Positions 8,926 through 18,245 of a stretch of DNA of 20,014 bases are shown here, piece by piece. The notes under the pieces were generated by a model. It saw only the letters and a program-made list of their open reading frames with translations, had not been told where the DNA came from and ran no database searches. Source of the DNA: Chalciporus piperatus (taxonomy: Eukaryota > Basidiomycota > Agaricomycetes > Boletales > Boletaceae); NCBI GenBank assembly GCA_038093975.1, contig JBBPTG010000363.1, forward strand, positions 1-20,014, written 5' to 3'. The translations under genes were made by a program, and so were the position numbers. Positions within the stretch are counted from its first letter, which is position 1. Every line of letters begins with the position of its first letter.

Positions 8926-9005
8926 GGTTCTGTAGTGTAGTGGTTATCACTTGGGATTTTGATATCCATCTTCCCAAAACCCAGGTTCGAACCCTGGCAG
9001 GACCT
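8926..9005 (+). tRNA. tRNA-Gln (anticodon TTG) with an 8-nt intron
   Basis: The 7-bp acceptor stem GGTTCTG/CAGGACC (one T-G pair) closes with discriminator T 9005. The D-arm region GTGTAGTGGTTATCAC matches fungal tRNA-Gln. The anticodon stem TGGGA (8952-8956)/TCCCA (8972-8976) encloses 15 nt, which is a 7-nt loop plus 8 nt. Placing the intron after position 37 (8963-8970) gives loop TTTTGAT with anticodon TTG at 8959-8961. The variable loop is 4 nt and the T-arm is CCAGG TTCGAAC CCTGG, which contains the B box. Mature length is 72 nt before CCA. Confidence 0.93.
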
Positions 9006-9017
9006 TCACGGGTTCAC

Positions 9018-9022
9018 TTTTT
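9018..9022 (+). terminator. RNA polymerase III terminator
   Basis: A T5 run begins 13 nt after the tRNA end; runs of four or more T terminate Pol III. Confidence 0.75.
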
Positions 9023-9435
9023 ACCTAGATGTCTTCAATTGTCGGCAACGGTATGCCAACAAAATATGGTCTGCCGAAGGCGAGATATCGTGCGGACGTT
9101 GGATTCCGACATTGAACGTGAACGCTTGAACGACCACTCTCCTCAGCACATCAAAGAGTCGGGGCTGCATTGCGAGTGAGCGCGTCATACTCTTCACACC
9201 GTAGTTTGACGTGATAAAGGAGAACCGCGCAATGTTAGTAACAGTTCGCATTTTGCACAGGGGGATAAGACTCCACGTGTGGCTGTAGGATGAAATATGT
9301 AAAGGTGTTGGCGTTTTGTGGACGATTTGTGAGACTGAGATTGGGTTGCGAGACTCTGTGCATGGATATGTTTGGAATAGTATGAACAACAGATGGTTGG
9401 AGAGTATCGGCGCACGAAAGCGAACCTAACTAAAT
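9023..9435. other. Spacer between the tRNA and the 3' end of the 79-residue gene
   Basis: About 410 bp. I see only short unrelated frames on both strands, with no domain, repeat or RNA gene. Confidence 0.5.
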
Positions 9436-9885
9436 TCACGCCTCCTTATCCTGCTGTCTGAATTGTTTTGCCCACTAAAATTTGTGAGCAACTGCAAGCG
9501 ATATATACTATGAAAGCTCTTACCAGCATCGAGGGTATTGGTCGATCAGGAAGAATGTGCCGCGTCTATTCATGTACCAGTTAGGAACACCAGGTGTGTG
9601 AACGAAAGACAATCCAAGTACCTCGCGCTCTGCGCTGACGGACCATACGCCGTATCCGATAGCTAATATGCCGACCATAGTGAGAGCTGTGTTGCTTGCC
9701 CAGTTTGCAGGACGAGTCCACCATCCACCTGTAGGTCGGGTTAGCGCAGTTCATGAGCAAGACTGCGAATCGATCAAACGCACCTGCGGGTGACCATACG
9801 TGCTTTGGATACGGATAGCGTGCGCCACCTCCCTACATTGTGTTTGAACAGTGTGAAATCGTACTGGTTGTCATCAACCTACCAT
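9436..9885 (-). CDS. Small conserved fungal membrane protein (79 residues), probably mitochondrial
   Basis: Five exons, 9883-9885, 9784-9832, 9622-9728, 9524-9565 and 9436-9474, join through introns of 50, 55, 56 and 49 bp into exactly 80 codons including TGA. The first coding exon is just the ATG. The protein has an N-terminal PYPKHVWSPAGGWW and NWASNTA, one hydrophobic helix (LTMVGILAIGYGVW), then a basic/acidic tail with RPIPSMLWAKQF. This is a pattern I associate with a conserved small fungal protein, possibly a complex I accessory subunit; I cannot name it with certainty. The perfect phase of all four junctions makes the gene model strong even though the function is unsure. Confidence 0.82.
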
Positions 9886-10097
9886 GTTTACGATGAAGCG
9901 GCTACAAAAAGTTGGTTCGGATGGAAGAGGAGGGAGTCGCGGGTGCAATTGTTGATGACGCAAAAATAAATAAAATAAATATAGCCCGGTACACCTGGTG
10001 ACACTGAGGAGACCGAGGCCGCAGCGACATCGACGACGACGACGAGCACGACGACGCGGGTTGAGTTGAACACGACATCGGACGATTATCAACCACC
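9886..10097. promoter_or_regulatory. Bidirectional promoter of the 79-residue gene and the flippase gene
   Basis: The two divergent ATGs are 212 bp apart. An AT-rich block (about 9961-9982, with aataaatata) is the best core-promoter candidate. A CGA-trinucleotide-rich stretch (about 10025-10065) lies in the likely flippase 5' leader, where short triplet repeats are common. Confidence 0.5.
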
Positions 10098-13000
10098 ATG
10101 GACAGCCAGGAGTCTTTCGCAAGGCTCGTCAGTAGCGCAAATCCTGCTGCTTCAAGTTCCCAGTCAAATAATCCATATCTTCACCAGAACTATCCACCAT
10201 CCGCACAACCACACCCGCAGCCAAATCTAATGGACCCATTTTTCGATGACGAGGATGATCTCCTGGACTCTGCGCCGCCAACCGCTGAACGAATGTTCGC
10301 AATGCGCGCTCACCCTGCCCCGATGCAATCCCAGGACAGCGGACTTCCTCTTGCACGTTCTGCAGCACCTCCTGCCGGTATAAGCCAATCCTCTGTCCCT
10401 CTCGCCGGAGTAGGTAAACCACAAGGCTGGAATTTCGACAGCGATGCCGCATTCCACGGTAGTGCATCCTTTCCGGGCGTTACCTCGACACCAAACGCAC
10501 CAGCACCACGCAGACGGAGAAAGTGGAATTGGCCTTGGGAAAAGCAAGTTGAACTTACAGGTGAACGTGTCATCGCCCTCCATAACCCAGCCATGAACGA
10601 CAATTTTTGCGACAATTTCGTCTCAACCAGCAAGTACAACACCATCACTTTCCTTCCAAAGTTCCTCAAAGGTCAGTTTCGTGCCATCTAACCCACTTGT
10701 TGGCAAATTAACGTGGTCCGAATAGAACAATTCTCCAAATACGCCAATCTATTCTTCCTGTTCACGGCTTGCATACAACAGATACCAAACGTATCCCCCA
10801 CGAACCAGTATACGACCATCGCACCCCTCGCTGTCGTTCTTCTCGCCTCAGCATTCAAAGAAGTTCAGGAGGATCTCGTGAGTCTCCCTGCCACCTTTCC
10901 CTACACTCGAATCTCACCATTTCCAAGAAACGACACCAATCCGATTCTGAGCTCAACGCACGCATAACTAAAGCCCTTTCTCCATCATCCAAGTTCGAAC
11001 AACGCAAATGGAAAGACCTTCGAGTGGGTGACATTGTTCGACTAGAATCCGACGAATTCATTCCTGCCGATCTTGTGCTCATTTCCTCATCCGAACCTGA
11101 GGGGTTATGCTATATCGAAACATCTAACCTCGACGGGTGCGCCTAATCTTCACTGTCTCTTTCCTGCCTCTTATGCATCGGCTACCAGTGAAACGAACCT
11201 CAAAATTAAACAAGCTTCACCATCCACTGCTTCACTCACCTCACCACCCCTCGTCGCATCTCTTCATGGTTCCCTCCGGTCTGAACAGCCCAACAACTCA
11301 CTGTATACGTACGAGGGAACTCTGGAGCTCCTCTCTGACGAAAACGTTCCCCGCCAGATTCCTCTTGGGCCCGATCAAATACTCTTACGCGGCGCACAGC
11401 TACGAAATACCCCTTGGATATATGGCATGGTCGTCTTTACTGGACACGAAACCAAACTGATGCGAAACGCAACGTGAGCAACGTTATTCGAGCGAAACTG
11501 AATTTCCTGACGGCACTGAGCTCAGGGCTGCGCCGATCAAGAGGACTGCGGTAGAGAAGCAGGTGAATCTGCATATCATTTTCCTGTTTGGGTTTCTTCT
11601 CGCACTGTCCATTGGGTCAACAATTGGGGCAAGCATCAACACAGTGAGTTGGTTGGAATTGGCAGACCCTTTCATCTGAGAGCTCATCTCCAATCAGTGG
11701 TTCCTCTCGGGCCAACAATGGTACCTCCTTCAATCGAACACACTCTCGGGGAAAGGTTGGTCATTATCTTCGTCGGGGAGAGCATGCCGTGCTGACAGGA
11801 ACCATCTACTAGCCAAGTCATTTGTAGAAGGTCTGCTAGTTTCCTTGTTCCACGATATGCAGTAACCGATGACTCCTCTCCTCACAGATATCCTCACTTT
11901 CATCATTCTTTACAATAACCTCATTCCTATCTCTCTGATCGTCACGATGGAAGTCGTCAAGTTTCAGCAAGCTGCACTCATCAATTCTGATCTAGACATG
12001 TACCATACACAAACCGACACGCCTGCCTTGTGTCGTACCTCATCGCTCGTCGAGGAGTTGGGTCAGATCGAGTTCATCTTTTCGGATAAAACTGGGACGT
12101 TGACGAGAAACGAGATGGAGTTCAAGTCTGCGAGTATCGGAGGGATAGTTTATGCGGACGAAGTAGACGAAAGTCGGAAAGGAGGTGACAAGGACGGAGA
12201 CGGAGACGGCAAGGAGGGTTGGCGGACGTTTGACGATTTGCGGCGGTTCCGCGAGGGTAATTCGGCTTCTTCAAGCAAGAGCACGACCAACCCTTTTGAT
12301 TCGGATTCCACGCTTGGGCCTTCGACGGCAACGAATGTGCTGAGGGAGAGAGAGGTCGTGCACGAGTTTATGGCCCTCCTTGCGGTCTGCCATACGGTCA
12401 TTCCGGAGGTGAGAGATGGGAAGACGCATTATCAGGCGAGTAGTCCGGACGAGGCGGCGCTCGTAGCAGGTGCGGAACTTCTGGGCTATCAGTTCCATGT
12501 ACGTTCCCATTTCCTCCCCGACTGTGAGGGATGCTCTTTACGAGAAACTGACCGACTAAATTCTCATATGCACGTCTGGCCGCCTTGACTCGTCGATGGA
12601 TTGGTTTGCCGCGGGGTATGTAGACCCGCAAACCCAAATCGGTCTTCGTCAACATCCATGGACAGACCGCCGAATACGAGATCCTCAACGTTTGCGAATT
12701 CAACTCGACCCGGAAACGAATGTCAACAATCGTACGCGCACCCGACGGAAAGATCAAGTTGTACTGCAAAGGTGCAGATACCGTCATCTTCGAGCGGTTA
12801 GGCAAAAATCAACTGTACACCGAGAAGACGTTGGTGCATCTCGAGGTCGGTGACTTCACGATCATCTTTTGCCCGCTCAAGTTGACCACGTATGGTTGAC
12901 GTTTAGGACTACGCGACTGAAGGTCTCCGAACGCTCTGCATTGCTTACCGCGACGTCCCAGCAGCCGAATATGCTCAATGGGCGACCATTTACTCACAGG

Positions 13001-15236
13001 CGGCCGCTACCATCAATGGACGTTCGGAAGCTCTCGATCAGGCTGCGGAACTCATTGAAAAAGACATGTTCCTCCTCGGAGCGACGGCCATCGAAGATAA
13101 GCTGCAAGAGGGCGTCCCAGACACGATACACACGTTGCAGATGGCTGGAATCAAAATTTGGGTATTGACTGGCGATAGACAAGAGAGATGGCTGGAATCA
13201 AAATTTGGGTATTGACTGGCGATAGACAAGAGACGGCGATTAACATTGGAATGAGTTGTCGGTTGATTGCGGAGAGCATGAATCTGGTGCGTGTTTTTCT
13301 TTTGTGATGGTTGAGATCACCATGACGAACCGTATGCTCGTTAGGTGACCGTGAATGAGGAGACGGCGCATGACACGGCCGAGTTCATCTCCAAACGCCT
13401 TTCTGCGATCAAAAATCAGAGGAGCACTGGGGAGCAGGAGGACCTTGCTTTGATCATAGGTGAGTATGCCTTCTTGTTACCTTGTTCGTTACCTGGCTCA
13501 GCTAGCTGGCTAGACGGCAAGAGCCTTACATTCGCCCTGGAGAAGGAGATCTCAAAGTCGTTTTTGGAGTTGGCCCTCCTGTGCAAAGCCGTCATCTGTT
13601 GTGCGTACTCGGCGACAACGCTTGCTATGCTTCGATGACCTATGTTGCTGATGCTCGCCGTGCAGGTCGTGTATCACCGTTACAGAAGGCTCTCGTGGTT
13701 AAGCTTGTGAAGAAGAACCGAAACTCGATACTGCTTGCCATTGGAGATGGAGCCAACGATGTGAGCATGATCCAGGCAGCGCATGTTGGAGTGGGTATTT
13801 CGGGAGTGGAGGTACGTGGTAAACACGACGCCAATCTGGGACATGTTTTGAGCGTGCGCAAAGGGTCTTCAAGCAGCTCGCTCGGCGGACATCGCGATCT
13901 CGCAATTCAGGTATCTGAAGAAGCTCTTGCTCGTCCACGGGGCGTGGAGTTACCAACGACTATCTAAACTTATCCTCTGTGCGTTCGTCTCCTAAAATGT
14001 TTCGAAAAATATGTTTTGACGGACCGCACCAAGACTCGTTCTACAAAAATATCACCCTTTACATGACTCAATTCTGGGTGCGCAGCATGGCTTTTCCCTC
14101 TCGACCCGCTTATCTGAGTTTGATTTACAGTACTCGTTCTTCAACAACTTCTCCGGGCAAATTGCCTACGAATCATGGTCGATCTCATTTTACAACGTTA
14201 TATTTACTGTGCTTCCTCCGCTCGTCATTGGCATATTCGATCAATTCGTGTCAGCGCGCGTGCTGGATCGGTACCCACAGCTGTATTCTCTTGGACAAAA
14301 GAATGTATTCTTCACGAAGACGGCATTTTGGTTATGGGTTGGCAATGCGTTCTATCACAGTCTGGTGCGCACCATCATGCCTCGCTGGCGGTCGAACGTG
14401 GTAATAACGTGACACTTGGACAGATCCTCTTCGGATTTTCGGTCATACTCTTCTGGGGTGATCTCAAGCAGGCGACAGGATTGGATTCGGGACACTGGTT
14501 TTGGGGAACGGCACTTTATCTTACCGTCCTCCTGACCGTTCTTGGGAAAGCTGCGTTGATTTCAGAGTAAGTCTGCTGCCGTTCTTCCCGTTTTCTCCAT
14601 TCTGACGAGCATCGGCCGCTAGCTTGTGGACCAAGTATACTGTCGCTGCCATCCCTGGTTCTTTCGTGTTCACGATGATCTTCCTTCCGCTGTATGCTCT
14701 CATCGCTCCCGCGATCGGCTTTTCGACGGAGTACGCGGGACTTGTTCCCCGCTTATGGACCGACGCCGTATTTTACTTTATGCTCCTCCTCGTCCCAGTC
14801 GTTTGTCTGGCGCGGGATTTGGCTTGGAAATAGTAAGTTCCTCTCATCCTCGTCTTTCGATAGATCGCTCATGGCCCCCCCTTTTGTAACCCAGCTATCG
14901 CCGGACGTACATGCCGCTGCCATACCACATCGCACAAGAACTGCAAAAGTATAACATTCCTGACTACCGCCCCCGGCAAGAACAGTACGTTTTCGTTGCT
15001 TATTTTTTTTTTCTGGCTACGAGCGCTCTCTGACTCTTCCGCTTTCCTCTCTTTTCTTCTCTGCCGTCTGATTTTCCAGGTTCCAAAAAGCGATCAAAAA
15101 GGTCCGAGCAGTGCAGCGCATGCGTCGCAACCGCGGCTTTGCATTCAGTCAGACCGAGAATGGCCGCCAAGACCAGGCGAAGATCATTCGCGCATACGAT
15201 ACGTCCAAGTCGAGTGCAAAGCCGTCGGGTTATTGA
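10098..15236 (+). CDS. P4-ATPase phospholipid flippase, Drs2 type, with one frame-breaking duplication
   Basis: The Drs2 class moves aminophospholipids to the cytosolic leaflet of trans-Golgi/endosomal membranes. Exons: 10098-10671, 10726-10877, 10928-11136, 11189-11473, 11526-11643, 11698-11755, 11813-11830, 11888-12498, 12624-12845, 12907-13286, 13345-13459, 13514-13600, 13666-13811, 13864-13978, 14034-14077, 14131-14364, 14424-14566, 14623-14832, 14895-14984, 15080-15236. Motifs: [20 protein letters not shown] (first helices), DGETNLK (actuator), SDKTGT with the phosphorylated Asp at 12085-12087 (residue 538), CKGADTV (ATP pocket), [20 protein letters not shown] (hinge), [10 protein letters not shown], and the C-terminal [12 protein letters not shown] typical of Drs2. 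The exons total 3968 nt. Removing one copy of the 47-bp repeat leaves 3921 nt, which is 1306 codons plus stop. As written, translation stops soon after the first TGD. Everything after reads cleanly, so the duplication is recent or an assembly artefact. Confidence 0.95.
13140..13233. repeat. Exact 47-bp tandem duplication in the flippase P-domain
   Basis: Positions 13140-13186 and 13187-13233 are identical (each begins GATGGCTGGAATC and ends GACAAGAGA). They encode the [15 protein letters not shown] region. Since 47 is not a multiple of three, reading through copy one into copy two meets a TGA at the end of ...ESKFGY. No splice pair that I can find removes exactly one copy. Confidence 0.97.
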
Positions 15237-16051
15237 GCGCTTGGGAATGTGTAGTAGAGGATTATGCTGTTATTTTTTTTATTTTTTTTTTCCCGGATGG
15301 ACTGGACTGTACTTTACGATATGTTCTGTGCTAATGAGAATACCCGCGATCTCGCTCAGATGGTGCCAACGTGAATTATGCCCGAACACAAAAGTACTTT
15401 GCCCGAGCACCCCTCATAAAGGCCTGAATACACTAGCCATCAACTAAGTTATCCAATGTCCCAGCACCCAACCAATGCCAGTCACCAGTCACCCATTGTA
15501 AATGTGTAAATGTCCGAACATGCACCAAGTTCCCCAAAGACCTTTCAAGGGGCTCACAAGTTTGTTGATGCAAAGGAATCAATGATTTACATATCTAATG
15601 GTGTGAGAGGTACATGTACAGTCCCACCTTAGGCACCACTTTTTGCACAGCCACATGCCCTATTAAGGGGGGTTCCTTGTAGAGAGCAAATTGACCATAA
15701 AGGGGGTCAATCTGCCTGCAGATTCCAGCCAATTCCCAATATCCATGCATCTGCCCCCATGAAAATTCACATATCTGGATGCCTGCAGGATGTTTTCTAA
15801 TGCTATTGCAGCTCTTCTGGAGGGTTTTGGAGAGGTTCAAGAGGGTTGGCAGAGGGTTGGAAGAGAGTTGGCAGAGGGTGTCTGGAGGGCCCAAAATGCT
15901 TCAGATAGCATCTTAATAGCTTATATTGTGGATGGCTTGTTGGCAACATTGCCAGAAAGCTCCCAGATGGTCTTGCTCCCCAGATGCCTTTCAGGTGTTT
16001 GTAGATGATCTTCTCTCTATAATAGAGCCCATATACTCATTAGACAACCCA
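15237..16051. other. Intergenic stretch downstream of the flippase
   Basis: Two T-runs (15273-15280 and 15282-15291) follow the stop by about 40 bp and probably lie in the 3' UTR. The rest holds no recognised gene. A short frame at 15790-16008 with repeated gagggttgg-like words (about 15817-15880) looks like low-complexity sequence rather than a protein. Confidence 0.5.
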
Positions 16052-16140
16052 TGGGGCTATTTACGAGGTGAGCGGTGGTGGTGGTGGTGAGTGAATTATC
16101 ACTCACCTTGGGATGCCGGCAAGGCTGTTAAGCCCTCGCC
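16052..16140. repeat. First copy of an about 88-bp GGTGAGTG repeat with palindrome
   Basis: This copy is closely similar to 16185-16270: shared tggggct, acgaggtgag, a GGT run, a palindrome, then gatgccggc and ctgtt-agccctc. The palindrome has stem GGTGAGTGA (16086-16094), loop ATTA and arm TCACTCACC. Confidence 0.8.
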
Positions 16141-16184
16141 AGCCATGTTTTCGTGTTTTCGTGTTGATGTCACAGAGGTGGGGG

Positions 16185-16270
16185 TGGGGCTGTTGACGAG
16201 GTGAGTGGTGGTGGTGGTGAGTGATAATTCACTCACCTCGTGATGCCGGCGGGGCTGTTGAGCCCTCACC
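16185..16270. repeat. Second copy of the GGTGAGTG repeat, palindrome loop flipped
   Basis: Same unit as 16052-16140 at a 133-bp offset. Here the loop between the identical stems is TAAT (16225-16228), the reverse complement of ATTA. A larger outer pair, ACGAGGTGAGT and ACTCACCTCGT, also surrounds it. Confidence 0.8.
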
Positions 16271-16433
16271 GCTTTGTTGAGGTGTTGAGGTGTGGTGTAG
16301 AGATAGAAACTTGAAGTAGTGGGAGAAGTTGAAACAGCTGATGTGGCGAGTTCACCACGGTCACATGACCACTTGCACGGATTTTTGTGCAAGTCCAACT
16401 TACTCTTCCTTGCTCGACTGAGTTGAATAGCAG

Positions 16434-16473
16434 TGTGGGAAAGTGCTGCGGTATACCGCAGTGCTTTCCCACA
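16434..16473. repeat. 40-bp near-perfect palindrome
   Basis: The outer arms TGTGGGAAAG and CTTTCCCACA and the central CTGCGGTATACCGCAG are both perfect. Only a TG:TG position on each side is unpaired. Confidence 0.9.
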
Positions 16474-16479
16474 TACACA

Positions 16480-16522
16480 TGAGCACTACAACCTACCAAC
16501 TGAGCACTACAACCCTACCAAC
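16480..16522. repeat. Tandem 21/22-bp repeat
   Basis: TGAGCACTACAACC-TACCAAC occurs twice in a row; the second copy has one extra C. Confidence 0.85.
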
Positions 16523-16772
16523 GAGCAAAATGCCTTGAGACAGGTTGAAGCCTCACCCAGCCGCGAGGAATTCCAATGAAGGAGTCGAAGGGCGAGTGAG
16601 GTGGGTGGATACAAACGGCGAGTGGAGAGTCAAAACGAGGCAAACGAAAGTGAAGCGATGAAAGTGCAGCGTCAAAACAGACGATGAGTCAGTCTCACCC
16701 TCATCTGGCAACCTCGCCCTCATCCCTCAACCCACGACAACGACGAAATCACGGTGATCAAACGACGGCAAT

Positions 16773-17112
16773 GAGAAACAGCACAACACACAGAATTCGT
16801 GCATTGTGCCGTTTCTCGTCTTGTTCTCGCTCTCGCTCTCGCTCTCCTCTTACCCTTCACCCTCACCCTCACCCTTGCTCGTCCTTCCTCACCCTCGACT
16901 GACGACGACGATGCGACACATGCGATCACATGTGTCGTATTGTTTCTCGTTTCTTGTCTCCATCATGTCGTTCACCCTCGCCCTCAACCTGACAACCACG
17001 ACGACGAGAAACGAGACAACACACACATGTGTTGTCTCGTTTCTCAGCTCGTTCTCTTCCTCACCTCACCCTCGACTGACAATGACGGTGATGACACACG
17101 ATCACGTGTGTC
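16773..17112. repeat. Cluster of four hairpins in a CTCACCCTC-rich repeat
   Basis: Hairpins lie at 16773-16817 (14-bp arms, one mismatch), 16914-16937 (9-bp arms), 17006-17045 (17-bp perfect arms starting GAGAAACGAG, 6-nt loop) and 17093-17112 (8-bp arms). They are separated by similar pyrimidine-rich sequence containing CTCACCCTCGACTGAC (or close variants) and GACGACGA-like words. The region looks like about 100-bp degenerate units that have each kept a palindrome. Frames here are low complexity and I do not call a gene. Confidence 0.75.
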
Positions 17113-17351
17113 GTCTCGTCTTTCGCTCGTCCTCACTGTTACGAACGCTCGATTTCTTATCCTAGTCTTTCCTAAACTTCACTACACTTAATATGTTTTG
17201 CTTTCATCTTTGGACTTAGTTGCTTTCTCTCCCTTTTCTGTTATCTTATCTTATCAAGATCACATCAAGTGACCTGCTGACATTAGCTAGGTCTAGCCTT
17301 TCGCTTACGTAATGTGGCTGTGCGTGGCTGTGCACTTTTCCCCACTGTCCA

Positions 17352-17463
17352 TGACTCATACTCTTAATGACTCATTATGACTCACTGTGACTCATACTGA
17401 CTCACGCTGACTCATCTCGCTTCCTAGTCATATACGCTATTGGCTGTTACTCGCCATGACTCA
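17352..17463. promoter_or_regulatory. Cluster of seven TGACTCA (Gcn4/AP-1 type) sites
   Basis: Exact TGACTCA occurs at 17352, 17368, 17378, 17388, 17398, 17408 and 17457. The middle five are spaced exactly 10 bp, about one helical turn. TGACTCA is the known binding site of bZIP factors such as Gcn4/Cpc1. Related TAGTCAT words lie around 17426-17486. A TATA box follows about 65 bp after the last site. Binding is inferred. Confidence 0.7.
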
Positions 17464-17527
17464 TATCTAGTCATACCTAGTCATATAGTTAAGGTTTAGT
17501 CACAACATGTACAAACACTGTCAATAG

Positions 17528-17535
17528 TATATAAA
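17528..17535 (+). promoter_or_regulatory. TATA box TATATAAA
   Basis: A consensus TATA box downstream of the TGACTCA cluster predicts a start near 17555-17570. I recognise no coding region downstream, so the transcript may be a retroelement RNA or non-coding. Confidence 0.55.
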
Positions 17536-17754
17536 CCCGGGTTGACAAGCACTGGCTCTCCAGTCTTGTTCTCCTGGAGTTTCCTCTTCTTGAACTTCAT
17601 GGGCCAAGCGCTCCTGCTTGCCTAGTCTGATCCTCAGCTCTAGTTACTGAGTTGATGTGGTTTCGCTAGGGCATGTTGTCTGATGATGGCGCTAGCTCTT
17701 GATTGAGTTGAGTCGTTTCATTAGAACAAGACTATTATTAATCCTTTGCCTCAG

Positions 17755-18245
17755 CGTCTCGTCGCTGCCGCACACGTCGTATACCACTTCACCATCGTCG
17801 CAAGTGGGTACCAGCACAATCGAGAAACGTGCTTCGTCGTCGCTGAAGATAACTAGGTCAGCAAAACCATATCGTCGTCCGCGTTGAGTCTGCCAGTCAG
17901 CTCACCATCGTCCTCATCGCTGAAGATAACTCGGTCAGCAAATCCGACGTCATTGTCGTCGTCGTCGTCGAGCTTGCAAGTCAGCTCATCATTGTCAACA
18001 TCGTCGAGCCTGCCAGTCAGCTCGTCGCCATCGTCCGCGTACATGCTCATCGAGATCGAGCTCATCGTTGCTGCTATCGCAACAGTACATCGTCACTGTC
18101 TTACAACCCAGCAGAGTGCTTACCTCTGTCGTCTATTGCGCTGTCGTCGCGCTCACCATCCTTGTCACTGTCGAGGCTGCTAGCCAGCTCATATCGTCAT
18201 CACTGTTGCTGCGTTCACAACATGTCGTCATCGTCGCCACATACT
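17755..18245. repeat. GTC/CATCGTCGT-rich degenerate repeats
   Basis: Repeated words include GCTGAAGATAACT(A/C)GGTCAGCAAA (twice, about 17840 and 17918), CTGCCAGTCAGCTC (at least twice) and runs of GTCGTC. The minus strand reads Asp-rich (DDGDELTGRLDD, 17853-18065) and the plus strand Ser-rich. Neither has a convincing gene structure, so I treat the frames as by-products of the triplet repeat. Confidence 0.6.

Larger units (their letters stand above)
17137..17800 (+). mobile_element. Possible solo or truncated LTR (weak)
   Basis: The segment starts TGTTACGAAC, a beginning common in fungal Ty3/gypsy LTRs as I remember them. It contains an enhancer-like block (17352-17463) and a TATA box (17528), followed by sequence resembling a transcribed leader. 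I cannot fix the right end: a gtgggtaccagcac near 17803 only loosely resembles a primer-binding site. No second LTR, gag or pol is in the window. Confidence 0.25.

Noticed and set aside
8957..8976. Anticodon read as TTT (tRNA-Lys)
   Set aside because: Shifting the stem by one base gives this, but TGGGA/TCCCA pairing and the close match to fungal tRNA-Gln favour TTG.
13140..13233. Splicing rescue of the 47-bp duplication
   Set aside because: GT and AG positions within the two copies do not allow removal of exactly one copy or restoration of the frame.
16799..17191. Ser/Leu-rich frames of about 120-130 codons
   Set aside because: They run through hairpins and CTCACCCTC repeats with no recognisable domain.
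17853..18065. Asp-rich minus-strand frame as an acidic protein
   Set aside because: The composition follows the GTC triplet repeat, and the plus strand gives an equally long Ser-rich frame.
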